64,000 nucleotides of DNA from Pseudopedobacter sp965218985 (GTDB lineage: Bacteria; Bacteroidota; Bacteroidia; Sphingobacteriales; Sphingobacteriaceae): assembly GCA_965218985.1 (NCBI GenBank), contig CBDCMP010000007.1:1736001-1800000 (forward strand), read 5' to 3'. The position numbers and the translations under genes are program-made. Shown here piece after piece: positions 16,459-26,466 of the stretch. The notes under the pieces are model-generated. The model had not been told where the DNA came from. It did no database searches and worked only from the letters and a program-made list of their open reading frames with translations. Every line of letters starts with the position of its first letter. Positions within the stretch are counted from its first letter, which is position 1.

Positions 16459-18066
16459 ATGTTTCAAATCAATTATAAATATGTTCTACTGCTGCTTTTA
16501 ATAAGCCCGGTTGCAGCAATTAAGGCAGCGCCTAAAACTGATAGCCTTTTAGCACAGCTGAACCAGGTCTTAAAAAACGAACAGCATTATATCCAACTTA
16601 AATTGGAGAAAATCAATTCCCTGAAAAAAAAGTTGAAAGAGGTAAAAGGCGGCTATGCACATTACCAGGCCTATCTTGATTTATACGAAGAATATAAAGC
16701 CTTCAATTATGATTCAGCTTTTAACTATGCCAGGCTGATGCATGAGGAAGCGGTTAAAGCGAATGACCGGCACCGAATTGCTTATTCAGAAGTGAAGTTA
16801 GGTTTCAGCATGCTCTCTTCCGGGATGTTTAAAGAGACTTTTGATGTGCTGAATGAAATAGACACCAACCAATTAGCCGGCAATGCAAAAATTGAATACT
16901 ATGCCCTGACTTCCCGTAGCTATTATGATTTGTCTGATTTTGATCGCAACCCTGCACTGACGACTAAATATAATGCGCTTGGAGGTATTTATATCAATAA
17001 AGCATTGGCCATCCTCTCTAAAAATTCATACGATTACTTGTTTCTGAGTGCTTTAAAATATTTAAGGGATGGCGATTTTGACCATGCTTTGAATCAGTAC
17101 CAAAAATTGATGGGAATGAAGATGGATTTGCACCAGTTTGCCATCAATTCAAGCAGTATGGCGTTCATTTATATTCAGAAAGGTGAACAGGATACCGCTT
17201 TAAACCTACTGATCAAATCGGCCATCGCCGATGTGAAATCAGCCACCAAAGAAACCACAGCCTTACTTAACGTTGCTGATTTGCTGTATAAGAGGGGTGA
17301 TGTGAAGAATTCTTATGAATACATCAAACAAGCGATGGATGATGCCAATTTCTATGGGGCAAGGCATCGGGAGATACAGGTGGGCAATATCCTGCCGATT
17401 ATTGAGGGTGAGAAGATCAACACGGTGGAAGCACAGAGAAGGCGACTGCTCATTTATTCACTGCTCATCACATTGCTGGTGATTTTCGTAATTCTTTTCG
17501 CCATCATCATCTTCAGACAATTAAAAAAGCTGAGAAAAGCAGATGAAGTGATCCTGAAAGCCAACGCCAGTCTGCAATTGGCAAATCAGAAACTTGCAGA
17601 AGCCAACACGATCAAAAACGATTATATAGGCTATTACTTTAATATCAACTCCCGTTACCTGGAAAAGCTGGAAAAGTTTAAAAAATCTATGGAGAAGAAG
17701 CTGCAAAGCCGGAGTTATGATGATGCTATCCATGCTCTGGAGAATTTACACCTGGATAAAGAACGGGAAGAGCTTTTACATACTTTTGATAGCATCTTTT
17801 TACGGATCTTTCCGGATTTCATCAACGATTTTAATAGGCTCTTTCTTCCGGAAGATGAGATGGTGCCGGGCAAAGGCGAACTGATGAACACTGAACTCCG
17901 GATTTTTGCTTTGATCAGGATGGGAATTCACGATAACGAACGCATTGCCGGAATTCTTGATTATTCTTTGAACACCATTTATGCCTATAAAAACCGGGTA
18001 AAAACGAAATCAATTGTCAGCAACGATGAATTCGAGCATCGGTTAATGAGCATTCACCCCGCATAA
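16459..18066 (+). CDS. Membrane-bound TPR/HTH regulator, SusR-like (DUF6377-type)
   Basis: 535 aa. N-terminal signal/anchor (MFQINYKYVLLLLLISPVAAIKA), a periplasmic helical-repeat region of TPR character (about 30-315: YHYDSAFNYARLMHEEAVKA-like repeats, DYLFLSALKYLRDGDFDHALNQYQKL), one transmembrane helix (LLIYSLLITLLVIFVILFAII, about 325-348), a coiled coil (LRKADEVILKANASLQLANQKLAEAN) and a cytoplasmic C-terminal domain ending in an HTH-like stretch (ELRIFALIRMGIHDNERIAGILDYSLNTIYAYKNRVKTK). This is the plan of membrane regulators that sense oligosaccharides in the periplasm and switch on starch loci, such as SusR. It sits between the amylase and susC, which supports that role. DNA target unknown. 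Confidence 0.82.
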   Translation: MFQINYKYVLLLLLISPVAAIKAAPKTDSLLAQLNQVLKNEQHYIQLKLEKINSLKKKLKEVKGGYAHYQAYLDLYEEYKAFNYDSAFNYARLMHEEAVKANDRHRIAYSEVKLGFSMLSSGMFKETFDVLNEIDTNQLAGNAKIEYYALTSRSYYDLSDFDRNPALTTKYNALGGIYINKALAILSKNSYDYLFLSALKYLRDGDFDHALNQYQKLMGMKMDLHQFAINSSSMAFIYIQKGEQDTALNLLIKSAIADVKSATKETTALLNVADLLYKRGDVKNSYEYIKQAMDDANFYGARHREIQVGNILPIIEGEKINTVEAQRRRLLIYSLLITLLVIFVILFAIIIFRQLKKLRKADEVILKANASLQLANQKLAEANTIKNDYIGYYFNINSRYLEKLEKFKKSMEKKLQSRSYDDAIHALENLHLDKEREELLHTFDSIFLRIFPDFINDFNRLFLPEDEMVPGKGELMNTELRIFALIRMGIHDNERIAGILDYSLNTIYAYKNRVKTKSIVSNDEFEHRLMSIHPA

Positions 18067-18103
18067 TCCATAGTTTCCCAATAAATCATCTATATTTTGC
18101 CTG

Positions 18104-18127
18104 ACAGTAATTTTTACAAATTACTGT
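18104..18127. promoter_or_regulatory. Inverted repeat upstream of susC
   Basis: ACAGTAATTT (18104-18113), spacer TTAC, AAATTACTGT (18118-18127): a perfect 10-bp inverted repeat 146 bp before the susC ATG. Arm and spacer length equal those of the dyad before the amylase (13292-13315), though the sequences differ. Candidate operator or leader hairpin. Confidence 0.45.
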
Positions 18128-18272
18128 AATACAATTACTTAACAATTATATCCTCTTATAATTTTTATATCAACCTGATATGGGTTGGCAAAAACTGAAG
18201 AGTTTACGTCCTTTGATTAACGGCTATACCACACAGTTGGCTGGCCGGTAAACCAATTTAATTAAACCATTC

Positions 18273-21251
18273 ATGAAAAAAAACTACTTGATTTTTAAGC
18301 TGGTTATGGTGCTGATCTCAGTTCATTTTTTTAGTGAGACTTTTGCGCAAAATGCATCTGTCTCTGGAAAAGTGGTAGACGAAAACGATCAGCCATTGCC
18401 AGCAGCAGCCGTAACTTTGAAAGGCAGCAGCAGCAAAACTTTAACAGATATCAACGGAAATTTCAAAATTACCGGGTTGGCAAACGGAGAACAGGTGCTT
18501 ACGGTAACATTTCTGGGATACGGGACACAGTCAAAAACTATTCAGGTAAGAGGTGAGGTAGAGGTCACTTTTAAAATGGCACCCTCGTCACAGACCTTAA
18601 GTGAAGTAGCTGTAATTGGTTATGGAACCGTAAAAAAGAGTGATGCCACAGGAGCCGTCAGTGTGGTTACAGCTAAAGATTTGAATAAAGGAGCTGTAAA
18701 TTCTATTCAGGATGCGATAGTGGGTAAAATACCAGGTGTGGTGGTTACCTCAAATAGTGGTGCGCCGGGAAACACTTCCACCATCAGGGTAAGAGGGGGT
18801 GCATCTTTAAGTGCGAGTAATGATCCATTGATAGTGATAGACAATGTCCCCATAGATAACACGGGAATGGGCGGCTCGGCAAATATCCTCACGACTATCA
18901 ACCCGAATGATATTGAAAATATCACGGTGTTGAAAGATGCATCTGCAACAGCAATTTATGGAGCAAGGGCTTCTAACGGAGTACTCCTGATTACCACCAA
19001 AAGAGGCAAAAAAGAAACCGAAGTGGCCTATGGTTTCACAGGTTCTTTGGCTACCACACCTAAACAGGTAAATGTTTATTCTGGTGATGAATTTAGGTCG
19101 ATAGTGAATGAAATCTATGGAGCTAACCCATCAGTAACCGCATTATTGGGAACAGCAAACACCAATTGGCAGGATGAGATCTACAAAAACGCATTTGGAC
19201 AAGATCATAACCTAAGTTTATCAGGGACGGCTGCAAAAACACCTTATCGCATTTCTTTGGGCTATAACAATACCGACGGAGCTTTAAAAACCTATAATTT
19301 CTCCAGAACAACTTTGGCCGCAGGTTTAGATCCCAGCTTTTTAAAAGACGCTTTAAAGGTCCACATTAATCTGAAAGGTTTATACAATACCAATAATTTT
19401 GCAGAGCAAAATGCTATTGCCAACGCCGTTTTTTATGATCCTTCTCAGCCAGTTTACAATGGCAACACCCGCTGGAGAGGTTATACCACCTGGACCACCG
19501 GCGGAGATATCAACGGCTCTCCGGTAACCCTGGCAACACCTAACCCGGTTGCTCAACTGGACCTTACCAACAATAAATCAACGGTAAGAAGAAGCATTGG
19601 CAACATTCAGTTTGATTACCAGCTTCCTTTCCTGAAAGATTTACATGCCAACCTTAATTTGGGTTACGATTATGCCAAATCTTTCGGCCATAACAATGTT
19701 CAGGACAGTACGCAATGGGTATATACACCAGTGGTTGCCGGTGGCAGAGTAAATAATTACACGGAGGATAGAGCGAATCAGCTATTGGATTTTTACCTCA
19801 ACTACGTCAAAGACTTATCGGTCAGCAGTAAGTTAGATGTAACCGGCGGTTATTCCTGGTCGCATTTCAATAGAAAGGGTCATAGCCTTTCGGCTGATGA
19901 AGCGATGACTTCACCCCAACCGGCAAATGATTATGAAACGGAATATTATTTGCTATCCTTTTTCGGAAGAGCAAATTATACCCTCCAAAATAAGTACATC
20001 TTCACGGCAACCTTAAGAGATGATGCCACTTCCCGTTTTGCCTCCAACAAACGCTGGGGACTTTTCCCGGCAGGTGCTTTTGCCTGGAAATTGAGTGAAG
20101 AGAATTTTCTGAAGAACAATAAAACCATCTCCGATTTAAAACTACGTGTGGGCTATGGAATCACTGGTCAGCAGGATTTACCGGGTGGGAACAATTATCC
20201 ATACCTGGCGAAATTTACCATCAGCGATGAAACTTCACGCTATCAGTTGGGTGATCAGTATTACTACACCTTGCGCCCGGACGGTTATGATGCCAATATC
20301 AAATGGGAATCTACCACCACACTTAATGTGGGTTTGGATTTCGGATTGTTCAACAACCGCTTAACAGGATCAGTAGAAGTCTATACCAGAAAAACGGATG
20401 ATTTACTGAGCATTGTGAACCTTCCGGTTGGCACCAACTTCTCCCCAACGGTGTTAACCAATATCGGAAGTATGGATAATAAGGGCGCCGAGTTGAACTT
20501 GAATGGAATCATCCTTTCTAAAAAGGATTTCAACTGGCAGATGGGTTATAACTTAAGCTTCAATAAGAATAAGATCACCAAGCTCACATTAAATGATGAT
20601 CCAAATTACATCATCCCCACCGGCTTTATCCAAGGGACCACTTCCGGGCAAATTCAAGCTCAGAAAGTAGGTTCTCCTATTAATTCTTTCTACACCTTTC
20701 AACAGATTTATGACACCGATGGTAAGCCCATTGAAGATGCGTATGTAGATAGAAACAACGACGGCGTGATCAACAGCAGTGATTTATACATTCACAAAAG
20801 CCCTAACCCAAAGGCACTGATGGGCATCAATTCAAGGCTGGATTATCACCAATGGGATTTCTCCTTCTCCGGAAGATTATCTCTCGGAAATTATAACTAC
20901 AACAATGTGGCGGCCAACAGCACCTATAGAGGTTTCTATTCTTCTTTGGGTTATTTGGGCAACCAAACGAAAGCGGCGGAGAAAACTCAATTCCGCACTG
21001 CATTGAAAACCAATTTATCAGATTTTTATATTGAGGATGCCTCCTTCTTCAGGATGGATAACATCAACATCGGCTACAGCCTGAAAAAACTGGGGAATCA
21101 GAAGTTGAAACTCCGTATCAGTGCCGGCATCCAGAATGCTTTTGTGATCAGTGATTACAGTGGCCTGGATCCGGAGATTCAGGGAGGATTGGATAATAAC
21201 TTCTTCCCAAGATCAAGAATGTTCCAATTAGGTTTAAACGCTACTTTCTAA
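18273..21251 (+). CDS. susC: SusC-like TonB-dependent oligosaccharide transporter
   Basis: 992 aa. Signal peptide to FAQ, carboxypeptidase-like N-terminal extension (NASVSGKVVDENDQPLPAAAVTLKG, about 25-110), TonB-box region SEVAVIGYGTVKKSD, plug with the SusC/RagA signature (DNVPIDNTGM..., NPNDIENITVLKDASATAIYGARASNGVLLITTKRG) and a 22-strand barrel ending in QLGLNATF. No STN domain, so it does not signal to a sigma factor. Together with the SusD lipoprotein it forms the outer-membrane import complex; the neighbouring amylases and GH31 enzyme mark the cargo as malto-oligosaccharides. Confidence 0.95.
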   Translation: MKKNYLIFKLVMVLISVHFFSETFAQNASVSGKVVDENDQPLPAAAVTLKGSSSKTLTDINGNFKITGLANGEQVLTVTFLGYGTQSKTIQVRGEVEVTFKMAPSSQTLSEVAVIGYGTVKKSDATGAVSVVTAKDLNKGAVNSIQDAIVGKIPGVVVTSNSGAPGNTSTIRVRGGASLSASNDPLIVIDNVPIDNTGMGGSANILTTINPNDIENITVLKDASATAIYGARASNGVLLITTKRGKKETEVAYGFTGSLATTPKQVNVYSGDEFRSIVNEIYGANPSVTALLGTANTNWQDEIYKNAFGQDHNLSLSGTAAKTPYRISLGYNNTDGALKTYNFSRTTLAAGLDPSFLKDALKVHINLKGLYNTNNFAEQNAIANAVFYDPSQPVYNGNTRWRGYTTWTTGGDINGSPVTLATPNPVAQLDLTNNKSTVRRSIGNIQFDYQLPFLKDLHANLNLGYDYAKSFGHNNVQDSTQWVYTPVVAGGRVNNYTEDRANQLLDFYLNYVKDLSVSSKLDVTGGYSWSHFNRKGHSLSADEAMTSPQPANDYETEYYLLSFFGRANYTLQNKYIFTATLRDDATSRFASNKRWGLFPAGAFAWKLSEENFLKNNKTISDLKLRVGYGITGQQDLPGGNNYPYLAKFTISDETSRYQLGDQYYYTLRPDGYDANIKWESTTTLNVGLDFGLFNNRLTGSVEVYTRKTDDLLSIVNLPVGTNFSPTVLTNIGSMDNKGAELNLNGIILSKKDFNWQMGYNLSFNKNKITKLTLNDDPNYIIPTGFIQGTTSGQIQAQKVGSPINSFYTFQQIYDTDGKPIEDAYVDRNNDGVINSSDLYIHKSPNPKALMGINSRLDYHQWDFSFSGRLSLGNYNYNNVAANSTYRGFYSSLGYLGNQTKAAEKTQFRTALKTNLSDFYIEDASFFRMDNINIGYSLKKLGNQKLKLRISAGIQNAFVISDYSGLDPEIQGGLDNNFFPRSRMFQLGLNATF

Positions 21252-21261
21252 AATTAAGACG

Positions 21262-22854
21262 ATGAAAAAAATTCAAAAATACATCCTTTTTTCCCTGGTT
21301 ACCTTCGGCTTTCTGGCCTCCTGTACCAAAGATTTGGATACCACTCCAAAAGATGCCAAAATCATCACTTCCGCTTCTGTGTTCGATGATCCGGCAGCTT
21401 ACAAGCAATTTTTGGCCAAGCTTTATGCCTCATTGACTTTGACCGGGCAGCGTGGAGAATTTGGTTTGCCAGAGATCACTGCACCGGATGAAGGCACCAC
21501 TTCCTTCTTACGTGTATATTGGAGCGCACAGGAAATCACCACTGATGAATGTTTAAATGCCTGGGGCGACCCCGGTTTAGTGGAATATCATGGGCATATT
21601 TGGTCTGATGCCAATTCTTACGTAAAGTTGATGTACCAAAGATTGTTCATCAACATTGCTTATTGCAATGAATATATCCGTTCCGTAAATGAAAGAATAC
21701 CTTCATTGGATGGAACTTTAGCAACAGACGTGAAACGCTACGTGGCAGAAGCCCGCTTCTTGAGAGCTTATTTTTACTGGTGCGCTTTAGACTTATATGG
21801 TAATGTTCCTTTCGTAACCGAGGCGGATAAACCCGGGGCATACCTTCCAAAACAAATCTCGAGAGCTGATCTGTTTGATTATGTGGCTTCGGAGTTGAAT
21901 GCCATCATCCCTGATTTGGCGGATGCAGGAACCAATGAGTACGCCAGAGCTGATAAAGCCGCTGCCTGGGCTTTACAAGCCAGGTTGTATCTGAATGGCG
22001 AGGTTTACAAAGGTCAACCCTATTATAACGAATGCATCACGGCCTGTAACAACATCATCAATTCCGGTAAATTTCAGTTGCATCCAAAATATACCGACTT
22101 ATTCCTGGCGGATAATTATAAATGGAGAGAGGAGATTATTCTTCCAATCGCCTGTGATGGTACAAACACCAGAGATTATGGCGGCATGACTTTCGTTATC
22201 CATGCAGGTGTTGGCGGTTCTGAAGATCCGGCTTTAGGCTTTGGCATCGCTTCCGGCGGATGGTCTGGTAACCGTTACACCACTACATTTGTAAATAAAT
22301 TTGCCGATAAAACCGGCAATACCGATAAAAGAGCCCTATTCTATACGCAAGGACAGGAAGTGGAAATCAACCAACCCACCATATTCACGCAGGGTTACCT
22401 CAGCACAAAATTTAAAAACATCACTTCAACGGGTGCCATAGGTGCCAACAGCACTTTCGTAGATACCGATTTCCCCATATTCAGATTGGCCGATGTTTAT
22501 TTGATGTATGCCGAGTCGGTTTTAAGAGGAGGAACTGGTGGGGACAATACACAAGCCTTAAACCTCATTAACAAGGTAAGGGAAAGGGCTTACGGAGATA
22601 CCTCTGGCGATATTACTGCGGCGCAGCTCAATCTTAATTTTATCATTGATGAACGCGGCAGAGAGCTGCATTGGGAATCTATCCGGCGTACCGATCTGAT
22701 CAGGTTCAACCTTTTTACCACCACTAATTATCTTTGGGATTGGAAAGGAAATGTGAAAGCAGGAAAAGCCACTGATGCACATTTTAGGTTATTCCCAATC
22801 CCTTCTTCAGATTTATTCTTAAACACCAATCTGGTTCAAAACCCGGGTTATTAA
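21262..22854 (+). CDS. susD: SusD-like starch-binding lipoprotein
   Basis: 530 aa. Lipoprotein signal MKKIQKYILFSLVTFGFLASCTKD (lipobox LASC). SusD/RagB fold: N-terminal TPR-like helices (FDDPAAYKQFLAKLYASLTL; RFLRAYFYWCALDLYGNVPFVTE; KAAAWALQARLYLNGEVY) and a C-terminal domain (DFPIFRLADVYLMYAESVLRG...INKVRERAYGD...ERGRELHWESIRRTDLIRF). Ten bp after susC, the normal pairing. Acts as the lid of the transporter at the cell surface and captures the glycan. Confidence 0.95.
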   Translation: MKKIQKYILFSLVTFGFLASCTKDLDTTPKDAKIITSASVFDDPAAYKQFLAKLYASLTLTGQRGEFGLPEITAPDEGTTSFLRVYWSAQEITTDECLNAWGDPGLVEYHGHIWSDANSYVKLMYQRLFINIAYCNEYIRSVNERIPSLDGTLATDVKRYVAEARFLRAYFYWCALDLYGNVPFVTEADKPGAYLPKQISRADLFDYVASELNAIIPDLADAGTNEYARADKAAAWALQARLYLNGEVYKGQPYYNECITACNNIINSGKFQLHPKYTDLFLADNYKWREEIILPIACDGTNTRDYGGMTFVIHAGVGGSEDPALGFGIASGGWSGNRYTTTFVNKFADKTGNTDKRALFYTQGQEVEINQPTIFTQGYLSTKFKNITSTGAIGANSTFVDTDFPIFRLADVYLMYAESVLRGGTGGDNTQALNLINKVRERAYGDTSGDITAAQLNLNFIIDERGRELHWESIRRTDLIRFNLFTTTNYLWDWKGNVKAGKATDAHFRLFPIPSSDLFLNTNLVQNPGY

Positions 22855-22866
22855 AATATGGTTATC

Positions 22867-23907
22867 ATGAAAAAATATATATGGTTAATGATTATGGCTG
22901 TCGGCCTTTTCTCCTGTAAAAAGGAGAACCTGACTTATGTGAGTGGAAATATCACAGCTCCTGTTCTTTTGAATCCTACTGAAGGCAGTGCGGGGGTGGT
23001 AACACCGGAAGACTCCACTAATAAAGTGAAGTTCACCTGGCAGAAAGCAGATTATGGCGTGAATGCCATCTTAACCTACACCTTACAGATGGATGTGAAA
23101 GGCAATGATTTTTCACACGCCGTCACTTTAGGCAGTTCCGAAACAGATTCTTTGTCTCTGACTTTAGGCAATTTAAACAGCTACGCCATCAATGTATTGG
23201 GGCAAACTCCAAATACCGAATCTAATTTGATCTTTAGGCTGAGTGCTGATCTCTCTGGTAAAGACACTGTTTATTCCCAAACGGTGAATTATAAGTTGAC
23301 CACCTATAAAGAAGTGGCACCGGAATACCTGTTTGTTCCTGGCGCATACCAGGGCTGGGCACCAGATATGGCTCCAAAAATTGCTTATAAAGAAAATGGA
23401 AACTATGAAGGTTATATCAACATGCCTGTTGGCGACTATTTTAAATTTACCAGCGCACCAGACTGGAATCACATCAATTATGGCAGCGCCGGTGCAGGAA
23501 AATTAAGTACAGACGGGCAGGCCGAAGGATTAAATGTAACCAGTGCAGGTTATTACAAATTCAATGTGAACACGAAAGATCTCACCTGGTCTTCATTCCT
23601 CGTGAATTCATGGGGTGCCGTTGGCTCTGCAACTCCAGGCTCATGGGATAACTCTACTGCCATGACTTATGATTCTTCTACAAAAAAATGGAGTGTTACG
23701 CTCAACCTGGTTCCTGGCGCTGTAAAATTCAGAGCTAATAACAGCTGGGATTTAAACTATGGGCCGGCAGATTCAAATACTTTAACCGGTACTTTGATAG
23801 CAACCGATGGGGCCGTAACCATCAATGATGCAGGTAATTATAAAATTGAGATAGACTTTTCTCAGACAACTCAAAAAAATTATACTTATAAAATCACCAA
23901 ACTTTAA
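22867..23907 (+). CDS. SusE/SusF-type surface glycan-binding lipoprotein
   Basis: 346 aa from ATG 22867 (an ATG three codons earlier is possible). Lipoprotein signal MKKYIWLMIMAVGLFSCKKE. N-terminal Ig-like SusE domain (APVLLNPTEGSAGVVTPEDSTNKVKFTWQKADYGV), then two starch-binding beta-sandwiches of the SusE/F type (PEYLFVPGAYQGWAPDMAPKIA...YEGYINMPVGDYFKF and WGAVGSATPGSWDNSTAMTYD...WSVTLNLVPGAVKFRANNSWDLNYG) with surface tryptophans. Sits third in the susCD operon and should add starch-binding capacity on the cell surface. Confidence 0.88.
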   Translation: MKKYIWLMIMAVGLFSCKKENLTYVSGNITAPVLLNPTEGSAGVVTPEDSTNKVKFTWQKADYGVNAILTYTLQMDVKGNDFSHAVTLGSSETDSLSLTLGNLNSYAINVLGQTPNTESNLIFRLSADLSGKDTVYSQTVNYKLTTYKEVAPEYLFVPGAYQGWAPDMAPKIAYKENGNYEGYINMPVGDYFKFTSAPDWNHINYGSAGAGKLSTDGQAEGLNVTSAGYYKFNVNTKDLTWSSFLVNSWGAVGSATPGSWDNSTAMTYDSSTKKWSVTLNLVPGAVKFRANNSWDLNYGPADSNTLTGTLIATDGAVTINDAGNYKIEIDFSQTTQKNYTYKITKL

Positions 23908-23914
23908 GAGTAAC

Positions 23915-23950
23915 ATGCCATCAGCAGGATTTATTACCTGCTGGTGGCAT
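23915..23950 (+). promoter_or_regulatory. Long hairpin between susE and the GH31 gene
   Basis: ATGCCATCAGCAGG (23915-23928) pairs with CCTGCTGGTGGCAT (23937-23950), 14 bp with one G-U pair and an 8-nt loop, starting 8 bp after the susE stop. There is no T run, so it is more likely an mRNA-stability or partial termination element that sets susCDE above the enzymes than a full terminator. Confidence 0.55.
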
Positions 23951-24010
23951 TGCTATACATGTTATAATCCTATTTAAAGACAACATCTGTTAAAGATGTT
24001 GAATATTTTT

Positions 24011-26455
24011 ATGAAAAAATCACACTTTCTTCTCTTCCTTTGTTTCCAATTGTCCATCCATATTGCAAATGCACAAAACAGTGGCGTTAAATCTGTTGGA
24101 GCGATAAAAACAGTGACTATAAAAAACCAAACGGTTGACATCACCACGAATGGGGCTCATATCAAAATCATCGTCTATAGCCCTGGTATGATCCGTGTGA
24201 GGATGGATAAAACCGAATTATCCGATGATTTTTCTTATGCGGTCATCGGTAAACCTGAAAAGACCAGGGTCAATATTTCCCAAACCAATCAGGAGATCAC
24301 CATCACCACTGATTCATTGAAAGCGGTGATTCAGAAATCGCCTTATTCCATCGCTTTTTACAATGCTGCTGGTCAGCTCATCAATCAGGATGAGAAAGGC
24401 TTAACCACTTCATGGGTGGGAGATAACGTAACCACCTACAAAAAAATGCAGGAGGAAGAACGTTTTATTGGTTTAGGCGAGAAAACAGGAAATTTAGACC
24501 GGAGAGGTAGCGGTTATACCAACTGGAACACCGATGATTTTGGCTATTCCACCAACGCCGATCCTTTGTATGTGACCATTCCTTTTTATATCGGGATTCA
24601 TCATCAGCTGAATTATGGGATATTTTTAGACAACACTTTTCAAACTGATTTCAATTTCGGGGCGAGCAATAACAGGTTCTCTTCTTTTGGGGCCAGGGGC
24701 GGAGAGATGAACTATTACTTCATCTATCATAAAAATATCAGAGACATCATTAAATCATATACCAAACTAACGGGCAGAATGCCTATGCCTGCGTTGTGGT
24801 CTTTGGGTTATCAGCAGAATCGCTACAGCTATTATCCACAAGATGAAGTTTTGAGAATTGCCAGTACTTTAAGAGAGAAGAAGATCCCTGCTGATGGCAT
24901 CACCTTAGACATTCATTATATGGACAGGTATCAATTGTTTACCTGGGATAAAAGCCGTTTCCCTGATCCTTTAGGAATGACTTCCAAACTTAAAGCTATG
25001 GGCTTTAAAACCACAGTGATTGTGGACCCTGGTATTAAAGTACAGGAAGATGCGGCAGCTTACCAAAGCGGATTAAAGAATGATATTTTTATTAAGTATC
25101 CCGATGGTACTGATTATACCGGGCAGGTGTGGCCTGGCTGGTGCAACTTCCCCGATTTTACCAATCCCAATGGAAGGGACTGGTGGCATAAACAGGTAAG
25201 TTTCTTTGCTGATAATGAAGTAAGCGGCATCTGGAATGATATGAACGAGATTGCCACCTGGGGGCAAAAAATGCCGGATAATGTGCTTTTCAATTATGAT
25301 GGAAAGGGTGCCACTAACTTGCAGGCCCATAATGTTTATGGTTTGCAAATGTCCCGAGCTAGCTATGAAGGCGCAAAAGAGCAGTTCAAAGAACGTCCGT
25401 TTATTTTAACCCGGGCTTCTTACGCAGGTGCACAAAGGTATGCGGCCATCTGGACAGGTGATAACCGCTCTGAAGGTGACCACATGCTTTTAGGCGTTCG
25501 CCTGATGACCAGCATGGGCTTAAGTGGAGTAGCTTTCACAGGGATGGATATCGGTGGCTTTACCGGGGGACCGTCATCGGCATTGTATGCCAAATGGATT
25601 GAAATAGGAGCTTTTACCCCTTATTTCCGAAACCACAGCGCATTAAATACCAAATCATCAGAACCATGGACTTATGGTGAGGATGTGTTGAGCATCTCTA
25701 GAAATTACATTTCGTTACGCTATCAATTGATGCCTTATCTGTATGCTTCATTTTATGAAGCTACCCAAAACGGGATGCCTTTGATGCGTTCTTTGGCCAT
25801 AGATCATCCTTTTGATGCCCATGTTTTCAAAACTGATTTTCAAAATCAATATCAATTTGGAGATGCTTTTATGGTTGCACCGTTTGAGAATGGAAAAGAT
25901 TATGGAGCGGTTTATTATCCAAAAGGAGAGTGGTATGGTTTATTTGATGATGCCAAAAAAGAAGGAGGTAAATCGGAGGTGTTGAAACTGTCAATGGAGG
26001 AATTGCCCGTTTTTGTGAAAGGCGGAAGCATCATTCCGGTGCAATCCATCATCCAGTCTACCAGTGAAAAACCTACTGACACCCTGGCTATCCATATTTA
26101 CAATGGGGCTGAAACGGGAAAATTTCTTTATTACGAAGATGATGGCAAAAGCTATGATTACGAAAAAGGAAATTTTTATAGGCGATTGATCACCTTTGAC
26201 CCACAAAGCAAAAAAATAGCGTTTACCAAGGTGGAGGGGAGTTTTCCTACCCATTTCAAATACTTTAAAATCATTTTGCATGGATTTGATCATATTGATG
26301 AATTAGGTGGCAAGAGTTTGAATAACGAGGAGTATCAATGGCTGAAAGCTAATCAGAATGTAGATCCACAGGGCACTGCAAACCAAACCAAATTTTGTAA
26401 AGTTAAGACACTGACGCTCCATGTTTCGGCAGAGGAGCTAAATTTAAAATATTAA
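24011..26455 (+). CDS. GH31 alpha-glucosidase
   Basis: 814 aa from ATG 24011 (signal peptide MKKSHFLLFLCFQLSIHIANAQ; an ATG at 23996 gives five more residues). N-terminal galactose-mutarotase-like domain, then the GH31 barrel with nucleophile Asp in GIWNDMNE (about residue 410) and acid/base Asp in WTGDNRSEGDH (about 484), followed by RNHSALNTKSSEPWTYGE and a C-terminal DUF5110-like sandwich (GAETGKFLYYEDDGKSYDYEKGNF). Hydrolyses alpha-1,4/1,6-linked glucose from non-reducing ends of imported malto-oligosaccharides in the periplasm. Eleven bp before the lipoprotein amylase, so co-transcribed. Confidence 0.93.
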   Translation: MKKSHFLLFLCFQLSIHIANAQNSGVKSVGAIKTVTIKNQTVDITTNGAHIKIIVYSPGMIRVRMDKTELSDDFSYAVIGKPEKTRVNISQTNQEITITTDSLKAVIQKSPYSIAFYNAAGQLINQDEKGLTTSWVGDNVTTYKKMQEEERFIGLGEKTGNLDRRGSGYTNWNTDDFGYSTNADPLYVTIPFYIGIHHQLNYGIFLDNTFQTDFNFGASNNRFSSFGARGGEMNYYFIYHKNIRDIIKSYTKLTGRMPMPALWSLGYQQNRYSYYPQDEVLRIASTLREKKIPADGITLDIHYMDRYQLFTWDKSRFPDPLGMTSKLKAMGFKTTVIVDPGIKVQEDAAAYQSGLKNDIFIKYPDGTDYTGQVWPGWCNFPDFTNPNGRDWWHKQVSFFADNEVSGIWNDMNEIATWGQKMPDNVLFNYDGKGATNLQAHNVYGLQMSRASYEGAKEQFKERPFILTRASYAGAQRYAAIWTGDNRSEGDHMLLGVRLMTSMGLSGVAFTGMDIGGFTGGPSSALYAKWIEIGAFTPYFRNHSALNTKSSEPWTYGEDVLSISRNYISLRYQLMPYLYASFYEATQNGMPLMRSLAIDHPFDAHVFKTDFQNQYQFGDAFMVAPFENGKDYGAVYYPKGEWYGLFDDAKKEGGKSEVLKLSMEELPVFVKGGSIIPVQSIIQSTSEKPTDTLAIHIYNGAETGKFLYYEDDGKSYDYEKGNFYRRLITFDPQSKKIAFTKVEGSFPTHFKYFKIILHGFDHIDELGGKSLNNEEYQWLKANQNVDPQGTANQTKFCKVKTLTLHVSAEELNLKY

Positions 26456-26466
26456 GAAAAAAGAGG

